Assembly: GCA_003978405.1 (NCBI GenBank)
Contig: QNZU01000006.1
Coordinates: forward strand, 1 to 11,263
Direction of reading: 5' to 3'
Origin: Sulfurospirillum sp.
GTDB lineage: Bacteria > Campylobacterota > Campylobacteria > Campylobacterales > QNZT01
DNA length: 11,263 nt
In this document: piece by piece, positions 6,402 through 11,263 of the stretch
Layout of the letters: each line of letters starts with the position of its first letter
Numbering within the stretch: the first letter of the stretch is position 1
The notes under the pieces: model-generated
Database searches by the model: none
The model's input: the letters and a program-made list of their open reading frames with translations, nothing else
What the model was told of the DNA's origin: nothing
Program-made: the position numbers and the translations under genes

Positions 6402-7247
6402 ATGCAGATACTTGATGGTAAAAGAGTCTCAACAAAATTAAAAGATGAAGCACAAAAAGAGGTAACGCAGTTAAAATCAGCTGGTATAACACCAGGACTT
6501 GCAGTAATTCTTGTAGGTGATGATCCGGCAAGTCACATTTATGTCAATATGAAACAAAAGACATGTGAAGATGTCGGGATCTACTCAATAGTTCATAAAA
6601 TGCCTGATGACATATCAGAGGAGAAGATTATAGAAACGATACAGATGATGAACAAAAATCCAAACATTGATGGTATATTGGTTCAACTTCCTCTCCCTCC
6701 TCATATTGATGAAGAGAGAGTGATCGGTTCAATTGATCCAAATAAAGATGTAGATGGTTTTCATCCGTGCAATGTGGGCAGACTATCTTTGGGTATGGAT
6801 TGTTTTGCACCATGCACTCCTCTTGGAGTGATGAGGCTCTTAAAAGAGTATGATATTGAGTTAAAAGGTCTTGATGCTTGTGTTGTGGGGGCGAGTAATA
6901 TTGTCGGAAAACCGATGATGAATCTGATTTTAAATGAGTTTGCCACTGTTGATATCTGTCATATACACACAAAAGATCTTTCCTCTCATACAAAAAGAGC
7001 CGATATTATCTTTGTGGGTGTGGGCAAAATCAACCTAATCACTGAAGATATGGTAAAAGATGGAGCAATTATCATAGATATCGGTATCAACAAAAACAGT
7101 GAAGGCAAGACAGTAGGAGATGTTGATTTTGAAAATGTATCCAAAAAATGCTCCTATATCACTCCCGTACCAGGGGGAGTAGGACCTATGACAATAGCCA
7201 TGCTTATCAACAATACAATCAAAGCTGCCAAAAAGAGGGGTAAATAG
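6402..7247 (+). CDS. folD: Bifunctional methylenetetrahydrofolate dehydrogenase / methenyltetrahydrofolate cyclohydrolase
   Basis: FolD interconverts 5,10-methylene-, 5,10-methenyl- and 10-formyl-tetrahydrofolate with NADP, supplying one-carbon units for purines and initiator formyl-Met. The 281-aa product has SHIYVNMKQKTCEDVGI (44-60, with Tyr47 and catalytic Lys51), VQLPLPPHI (94-102), DVDGFHPCNVGRLSLG (116-131), the Rossmann-type VVGASNIVGKPM (161-172) and PVPGGVGPMT (255-264), all family signatures. The ATG at 6402 is chosen because AAGGA (6392-6396) lies 5 nt before it; an in-frame TTG at 6399 would be only 2 nt from that site. Its stop touches the lepB ATG with no spacer, so the two genes are one transcript. 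The promoter is the TATAAT at 6371. Confidence 0.97.
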   Translation: MQILDGKRVSTKLKDEAQKEVTQLKSAGITPGLAVILVGDDPASHIYVNMKQKTCEDVGIYSIVHKMPDDISEEKIIETIQMMNKNPNIDGILVQLPLPPHIDEERVIGSIDPNKDVDGFHPCNVGRLSLGMDCFAPCTPLGVMRLLKEYDIELKGLDACVVGASNIVGKPMMNLILNEFATVDICHIHTKDLSSHTKRADIIFVGVGKINLITEDMVKDGAIIIDIGINKNSEGKTVGDVDFENVSKKCSYITPVPGGVGPMTIAMLINNTIKAAKKRGK

Positions 7248-8006
7248 ATGCTAAAAAAACTTCATAAATTCTCCAGCAGTTGGACAGGTACTTTTATTAT
7301 TGTATTTTTTATCATCTTTTTTGTGGCTCAAGCATTTGTCATACCAAGCGGTTCGATGAAAAGAACTCTTCTAATTGGAGATCATCTGTTTGTAAAAAAG
7401 TTTGCTTATGGTATTCCTACACCTCATATCCCTTTTTTGGAGATTCCGGTACTTCCAGATTTTAATGGTAACGGACACTTGATAAAAGGTGAAGGGCCAA
7501 AAAGAGGAGATATTGTTGTCTTTAGATACCCTCCAAAACCAAAAACCCACTTTGTAAAAAGATGTATAGCTCTTGGAGGGGACTTTGTTACAGTCATAGA
7601 CAAACACCTATATATTAGACCTCATGAGGGTGATGAGTATATCAAATCACACTATCCAAAAGAGTTGATTAAGACAATTGATGGAAAGCTGTGGGTAAAA
7701 GATCCATACAGAAGCAGATACAAAGGGATACAAAATGATCCTAATATCACAAATGATCTGTTGGTAAACTTTCCTGTTACAAGAGTTCCAGATGGTGAAT
7801 ATTTTATGATGGGTGATAATAGAGACCACTCAAATGATAGTAGATTTTGGGGAAGTGTTCCATATAAAGATATAGAAGGCACACCTTGGTTTGTCTATTT
7901 CTCATGGGATAAAAACTATAAAATCAGATGGAAGAGGATCGGAAGAAGTGTTGATACCCTACAAAATGATCCAAGTTTTATAGATCCAGATGTTCCTTTG
8001 GAGTAG
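7248..8006 (+). CDS. lepB: Signal peptidase I
   Basis: Type I signal peptidase (S26 family) removes signal peptides from exported preproteins at the outer face of the inner membrane. The 252-aa protein has one N-terminal membrane helix (about 14-30, GTFIIVFFIIFFVAQAF), then IPSGSMKRTL with the nucleophile Ser36. Next come RGDIVVFRYP (86-95), HFVKRCIALGGD with the general-base Lys104, and the box E motif GDNRDHSNDSRFWG (189-202). The Ser/Lys dyad is complete. The region between box D and box E (about 120-180) is long, as in other Gram-negative enzymes. AGAGGGG (7234-7240), inside the end of folD, is the ribosome binding site, 7 nt before the ATG. I recall the folD-lepB adjacency also in C. jejuni. 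Confidence 0.97.
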   Translation: MLKKLHKFSSSWTGTFIIVFFIIFFVAQAFVIPSGSMKRTLLIGDHLFVKKFAYGIPTPHIPFLEIPVLPDFNGNGHLIKGEGPKRGDIVVFRYPPKPKTHFVKRCIALGGDFVTVIDKHLYIRPHEGDEYIKSHYPKELIKTIDGKLWVKDPYRSRYKGIQNDPNITNDLLVNFPVTRVPDGEYFMMGDNRDHSNDSRFWGSVPYKDIEGTPWFVYFSWDKNYKIRWKRIGRSVDTLQNDPSFIDPDVPLE

Positions 8007-8048
8007 TGTTACAATTTTTTACACTAAGTAAAAAAAATCTCTTTTTTT
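8004..8048 (+). terminator. Possible terminator after lepB
   Basis: TAGTGT (8004-8009) can pair with ACACTA (8021-8026) across an 11-nt T-rich loop, starting at the lepB stop codon. An A8 run and a T7 run (8042-8048) follow. The stem is short and the T run is not immediately after it, so this is a weak candidate. Confidence 0.3.
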
Positions 8049-8050
8049 CA

Positions 8051-8059
8051 TGATAATAT
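8051..8059 (+). promoter_or_regulatory. Extended -10 promoter for the small winged-helix-like gene
   Basis: TGATAATAT fits TGnTAATAT, a two-mismatch extended -10, and is preceded by a T7 run (8042-8048) of the kind found upstream of epsilonproteobacterial promoters. The predicted start is near 8066, exactly where the inverted repeat begins, so the transcript would open with the hairpin. Confidence 0.45.
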
Positions 8060-8065
8060 AACTTT

Positions 8066-8106
8066 TCAAACTCTTTTGGAGGTAAACTACTCACAAAGGA
8101 GTTTGA
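8066..8106 (+). promoter_or_regulatory. Inverted repeat in the 5' leader that masks the ribosome binding site
   Basis: TCAAACTCTTTTG (8066-8078) pairs with CAAAGGAGTTTGA (8094-8106) over 13 bp, with one G-U wobble (8074/8098). GAG (8079-8081) can pair further with CTC (8090-8092) around an 8-nt loop if A8093 bulges. The 3' arm contains the Shine-Dalgarno run AAAGGAG (8095-8101), and the stem ends 3 nt before the ATG at 8110. No T run follows, so it is not a terminator. It could act as an RNA hairpin limiting translation or as an operator for a DNA-binding protein; the sequence alone cannot separate these. Confidence 0.6.
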
Positions 8107-8109
8107 TTT

Positions 8110-8466
8110 ATGCACTATCAACATTTAAAAAATTTTATTGAGACAAAAGTTAGAAAAAACGATACATTTGTTCCCGCAACAATTCTTTTTTTGATACGAA
8201 ACAACGGCAAAGGTGATGTCAAACAGATAGCAAAACTGCTCTATATATTTGATTATAAACACTCATTAGAGCATTATGAGACAGTTGTAGAGAAGTTTAG
8301 TACCAAACTGTTGGAGAGTTACCATATCATCCACAAAAAAGAGCAGACTTATATACTAAATACCTGGCCATTAAGTGAAGATGAGATAGATGATATATCT
8401 CTTAGATGCTCCAAAATTTCAAACGGATTCTTTAGCAACCTCTCAAGCAAAGTAACCCAAGATTAA
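8110..8466 (+). CDS. Small uncharacterised protein with a winged-helix-like pattern
   Basis: This 118-aa soluble protein has no signal peptide or membrane segment. Its pattern is a helix (about 20-33, FVPATILFLIRNNG), a second helix (36-48, DVKQIAKLLYIFD), a third (52-70, SLEHYETVVEKFSTKLLES), a short strand-turn-strand (72-84, HIIHKKEQTYILN) and a C-terminal helix starting SEDEIDDI. That order suggests a winged helix-turn-helix. The stretch resembles, from memory, an N-terminal module seen fused to HNH nucleases or HIT-type hydrolases in other bacteria. Here it stands alone, and no cysteine/histidine metal site or catalytic motif is visible. Function is unknown; DNA binding is a guess. AAAGGAG lies 8 nt before the ATG but inside a hairpin. 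The gene has its own promoter candidate and its stop overlaps the convergent ilvA stop by 4 bp. Confidence 0.75.
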   Translation: MHYQHLKNFIETKVRKNDTFVPATILFLIRNNGKGDVKQIAKLLYIFDYKHSLEHYETVVEKFSTKLLESYHIIHKKEQTYILNTWPLSEDEIDDISLRCSKISNGFFSNLSSKVTQD

Positions 8467-9683
8467 ACTCTCATCTCCTCTTTGTAGCTGTATCCTCTTT
8501 TGTTTAGAGCTTCTCTTATCAACTCTTGATGCTCTTTGCCTTTGGTTTCAAGAGCAAGTGTCACATAGGCATCTCCATAGGAGAGGTTTGTTGAAGTTCT
8601 ATCATAATCAATTTGGACAATATTTGCACCAAGCTCTTTTAGAATATCAGTAAGTCTCATCAAGGCTCCTGGTTTGTCAATCAGTGTTATGATAAACTTC
8701 ATCTTTCTATAGGCTTTAATCAATCCCTTTTCAATGATGAGTGAGAGCATACTCACATCTATATTTCCGCCACTTAAAATGGTAGCTATCTTGGCATCTT
8801 TTTCAAAATCAAACTTTTTATGCATAATTGCCGCAACACCACTCGCACCTGCCCCCTCTACCACAAGCTTTTGTCTCTCAAGCAAAAACAAAACTGCCGA
8901 AGCTATCTCTTCATCATCAACTTCAACCACTTCATCAACAAGCTCCATAACCAACTCAAGGTTTTTCTCATTTACATCTCTAACGGCAATTCCATCGGCA
9001 ATGGTTTTAACTGTAGTTGAATCAATCGCTCTTTTTGCTCTGTATGATTCAAGCATGGCGGGAGCTCCGCTTGCTACAACACCTATGATCTTTATCTTTG
9101 GATTTATCGCTTTGATTGCAGAGGCCACACCGGCAATCAATCCCCCTCCTCCGATAGATACAACAAGATAATCAATACCATCTTCAGCCTGTTCCAAAAT
9201 CTCAAGCGCTATGCTTCCTTGACCTGCCATCACAGCTTCATCAGCAAAGGGGTGTATGAAGGTAAGATTCTGCTCTTTTGCCATTTTTTGGGCATATTCA
9301 TAGGCTTCATCATAATTTTCGCCATAAAGTTCAACATTGGCACCAAGCTTTTTAGTATTTTCTACCTTTAAAAGAGGAGTAGCTTCAGGCATAATAATTG
9401 TAGCTTTGATCTTAAAAACATTTGCACTGTAAGCGACTCCTTGAGCATGATTTCCGGCACTTGCTGCAATCACACCCTTTATCTTATCTTCATCGCTCAA
9501 AGTCGCTATTTTATTGTATGCACCTCTTAGTTTAAAAGCTCCAGTTAGTTGCAGGTTCTCCTTTTTCAAAAAGACTTTCGCACCCACTCTCTCACTTAAA
9601 ATCGGAGCATAAGCAAAAGGGGTTTTGACAACTACACCCTCTAATCTTTTTTGTGCCTCTTTTATCTTTTCAAGCTCTATCAT
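8463..9683 (-). CDS. ilvA: Threonine ammonia-lyase (threonine dehydratase) with C-terminal ACT domain
   Basis: The enzyme deaminates L-threonine to 2-oxobutanoate with PLP, the first step towards isoleucine. The 406-aa protein has KKENLQLTGAFKLRGAYNKI (40-59, with Lys51 as the PLP lysine), SAGNHAQG (75-82), the phosphate-binding glycine loop SIGGGGLIAG (176-185) and SGGNID (304-309). A single ACT domain fills about 329-406 (MKFIITLIDKPGALMRLTDI onward). This is the shorter, about 400-residue form with one ACT domain, unlike E. coli IlvA with its two-part regulatory region; the ACT domain probably senses an amino acid, but which one is not visible. The ATG overlaps the stop of the CoA-binding protein gene (ATGA), so translation is coupled. 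A catabolic TdcB-type role is the alternative. Confidence 0.93.
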   Translation of the reverse strand: MIELEKIKEAQKRLEGVVVKTPFAYAPILSERVGAKVFLKKENLQLTGAFKLRGAYNKIATLSDEDKIKGVIAASAGNHAQGVAYSANVFKIKATIIMPEATPLLKVENTKKLGANVELYGENYDEAYEYAQKMAKEQNLTFIHPFADEAVMAGQGSIALEILEQAEDGIDYLVVSIGGGGLIAGVASAIKAINPKIKIIGVVASGAPAMLESYRAKRAIDSTTVKTIADGIAVRDVNEKNLELVMELVDEVVEVDDEEIASAVLFLLERQKLVVEGAGASGVAAIMHKKFDFEKDAKIATILSGGNIDVSMLSLIIEKGLIKAYRKMKFIITLIDKPGALMRLTDILKELGANIVQIDYDRTSTNLSYGDAYVTLALETKGKEHQELIREALNKRGYSYKEEMRV

Positions 9684-10105
9684 AATGCTCTGTGCTCAAC
9701 CATCGTGCATCTGTTTTGAACTACAATCAGTCCCAAATCTTCAGCCCTTTTTGCCGCTTTGTTATTTACTATCCCTTTTTGAAGCCATAAAACTTTCACA
9801 TCACCTCTTTGTTCAATCTCATCCACAATAAAGTCTGCTACTTCAGCCTTTCTAAACATATCTACCATATCCACACTAAAAGGTATCTCACTCAAACTTC
9901 TATAGACCTTCTCTCCCAAAATTTCATCACCTTTTGGATAGATTGGTACTATTTTATAACCTTGCGACTGTAAATACTTTGCTACTTTGTGACTATCTTT
10001 CTCCTCTTTGGGAGAGAGTCCTGGGATTGCAATAGTTTTAACACTCTCAAATATCTCTTCAAATTTTGAAGGATCACTATTAATTGTCGGAAATTCACAC
10101 TCCAT
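9680..10105 (-). CDS. CoA-binding domain protein (YccU-like)
   Basis: The 141-aa protein is a single Rossmann-like CoA-binding domain (CoA_binding_2 / YccU type). It shows TIAIPGLSPKEEKDSHKVAK (24-43), the place of the nucleotide loop, then a YKIVPIYPKGDEILGEKVY strand-turn region, VDMVDMFRKAEVA (78-90), VLWLQKGIVNNKAAKRAED (105-123) and the closing NRCTMVEHRAL. These match the family's usual VDxFR, W.Q.GI.N..AA and C...EH motifs in order. The molecular role of the family is poorly defined; binding of CoA or an acyl-CoA is a structural inference. The ATG at 10105 has AAGGA about 6 nt upstream, a site that overlaps the dnaJ stop. The gene lies between dnaJ (3-bp gap) and ilvA (4-bp overlap), so all three form one transcript. 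Confidence 0.9.
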   Translation of the reverse strand: MECEFPTINSDPSKFEEIFESVKTIAIPGLSPKEEKDSHKVAKYLQSQGYKIVPIYPKGDEILGEKVYRSLSEIPFSVDMVDMFRKAEVADFIVDEIEQRGDVKVLWLQKGIVNNKAAKRAEDLGLIVVQNRCTMVEHRAL

Positions 10106-10108
10106 TTT

Positions 10109-11233
10109 TTATCCTTTAAACCAATTTTTAACCCTATTTAATACACCCTCAAACTTACTCTCATGAGGTTTTGACTCCACTCCAAAAGATTCGGCTAATT
10201 TAATTAGAGCCTCTTTTTGCTCACTGTTTAATTTTGTAGGATATACAATTCTTACTTGAACGATCAAATCACCTTTTCTTCCACTGTGGACATTTGCAAT
10301 ACCCTCACCTTTTAAGATAAACTGCTCCTTATCTTTTACTCCTTGAGGGATATTTACACTTTTACTCCCCTTTAGAGTCGGTACCTCAACCTCTGCTCCC
10401 AAAATTGCCTGTGTAAAAAAGAGAGGAAGCTCTATATAGATATTGTCGCCATCACGGATAAAGTGTTCATCATCTTCGGTTAGTACCAAAAGATACAGAT
10501 CACCCCTTCTTCCACTTTTGCTGATATTTCCTTTGCCACTTACTCTCATTCTGTTACCATGATCGATACCGGCTGGGATATCAACAGTTGTCTTTTCTGT
10601 AACTTCGATATATCCTTCACCCCTACACTCATTACAAGGATTTGCGACCTCTACTCCCTCACCGCCACATCTTTGGCAAGTCTGTGCAAAAGTCATAAAT
10701 CCCTGTCTGTAATAGACCTCTCCTTTACCGCCACACTCACTGCAGACTCTTGGATTTTTGTCTTTGTCTCCGGTTCCATCACACACTTCACACACTTTTT
10801 TGTAACTGTAGGTAATATCCTTTTTTACTCCAAAAACCGCTTCACTAAACTTCAGACTAACTTCACTCTCAATATCCAAGGGATATCTATCTTCATTTGA
10901 ACCTCTAGAGTTAAATCCACCCCCAAAAGCACTTCCAAAAACAGACTCAAATATTGCTCCAAGATCATCCATACTCATTCCAGCGCCGCCAAAGCCGCCA
11001 TGTCCTTCAAGTCCTGCTTTGCCATATCGATCATAAATAGATCTTTTATTTTCATCACTTAAGACTTGATAAGCCTCATTGATGAGTTTAAATTTCTCTT
11101 CCGCCTCTTTATCACCCTTATTTCTATCGGGATGGTATTTTAGAGCCAATCTTCTATATGCCTTTTTGATTTGACTTCCGTCACAACCTCTTGATAACTC
11201 CAACACTTCATAATAATCAACTTCTGTTGCCAT
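10109..11233 (-). CDS. dnaJ: Chaperone protein DnaJ (Hsp40)
   Basis: DnaJ binds unfolded clients and stimulates the DnaK ATPase. The 374-aa protein has the full type I layout. The J domain is at 1-75 (DYYEVLELSRGCDGSQIKKA, then YHPDRN with HPD at 34-36). A short Gly/Phe linker (about 78-108, GGFGGAGMSMDD and FGGGF) follows. The zinc-binding domain has four CxxCxGxG repeats: CEVCDGTG (148), CSECGGKG (164), CQRCGGEG (186) and CNECRGEG (200). The C-terminal substrate-binding domains begin near 212 (TEKTTVDIPAGIDHGNRMRV). The ATG at 11233 has only a distant AGGGG, about 12 nt away, as ribosome binding site. TATAAA sits just upstream and could be a -10 element, which would make the leader extremely short. 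Only 30 bp upstream are visible, too few to look for a CIRCE or HspR operator. Confidence 0.97.
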   Translation of the reverse strand: MATEVDYYEVLELSRGCDGSQIKKAYRRLALKYHPDRNKGDKEAEEKFKLINEAYQVLSDENKRSIYDRYGKAGLEGHGGFGGAGMSMDDLGAIFESVFGSAFGGGFNSRGSNEDRYPLDIESEVSLKFSEAVFGVKKDITYSYKKVCEVCDGTGDKDKNPRVCSECGGKGEVYYRQGFMTFAQTCQRCGGEGVEVANPCNECRGEGYIEVTEKTTVDIPAGIDHGNRMRVSGKGNISKSGRRGDLYLLVLTEDDEHFIRDGDNIYIELPLFFTQAILGAEVEVPTLKGSKSVNIPQGVKDKEQFILKGEGIANVHSGRKGDLIVQVRIVYPTKLNSEQKEALIKLAESFGVESKPHESKFEGVLNRVKNWFKG

Positions 11234-11263
11234 TGATTTTATACACCCCTATTAAATTGTTTA

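Noticed and set aside
6628..6993. 121-codon open frame opposite folD
   Set aside because: It lies wholly inside folD on the other strand, without motifs; the folD frame explains the conservation.
8007..8065. Possible small RNA between lepB and the small gene
   Set aside because: There is only a weak hairpin and homopolymer runs, with no internal promoter-terminator pair separate from the flanking genes.
8734..9171. 145-codon open frame opposite ilvA
   Set aside because: It is antisense to conserved ilvA sequence, rich in Ser/Thr/Ile as expected of a shadow frame, and has no domain or ribosome binding site.
10621..10750. Repeated CxxCxGxG-coding units that look like a DNA repeat
   Set aside because: These are the four zinc-binding repeats of DnaJ, a family feature, not a mobile or CRISPR-like repeat.

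Overview
The window looks like core chromosome of a Campylobacterota (Epsilonproteobacteria) bacterium, probably a Sulfurimonas-like sulfur oxidiser. The grounds are: A+T-rich, lysine- and AGA-rich coding; a flgG2-flgG pair like that of Campylobacter jejuni; an epsilon-type RpoD; and a cytochrome/hemL/membrane-protein operon divergent from folD-lepB, an order I recall from the Cj0852c-Cj0856 region of C. jejuni. The genus is an inference and no identity was computed. No tRNA, rRNA, CRISPR array, insertion sequence or other mobile element was seen.

Layout. Positions 1-203 (-) hold the N-terminus of a SAM-dependent methyltransferase that runs off the left edge. Positions 263-1878 (-) hold flgG2 then flgG, which encode flagellar rod proteins, behind a near-consensus sigma-54 (-24/-12) element at 1920-1935. 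Back to back with it lies an extended -10 promoter at 2001-2009 for rpoD (2100-3926, +), the housekeeping sigma factor. rpoD collides tail to tail, with a 16-bp overlap, with a four-gene minus-strand operon. In transcription order that operon is a mono-heme c-type cytochrome (5984-6343, TTG start), hemL (4702-5994), an AtpZ/AtpI-family protein (4404-4709) and an unrecognised four-helix membrane protein (3911-4414); every neighbouring pair overlaps.

A compact 58-bp divergent region then leads into folD-lepB (6402-8006, +; one-carbon folate metabolism and type I signal peptidase), which abut with no spacer. Next comes a lone small gene (8110-8466, +) for a winged-helix-like protein. Its ribosome binding site lies in the 3' arm of a 13-bp near-perfect inverted repeat, which is the most unusual feature here. 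It meets ilvA tail to tail with a 4-bp overlap. The right end is a minus-strand operon dnaJ - CoA-binding protein - ilvA (11233 to 8463), with 3-bp spacing and then a 4-bp ATGA overlap.

The genes are mostly housekeeping: flagellar rod assembly, promoter recognition, tetrapyrrole synthesis, cytochrome c, folate metabolism, protein export, chaperoning and isoleucine synthesis. I saw no accessory or defence system. The points worth following are regulatory (an RBS-masking hairpin, back-to-back sigma-54/sigma-70 promoters, overlapping divergent -10 elements) and three poorly characterised small proteins.
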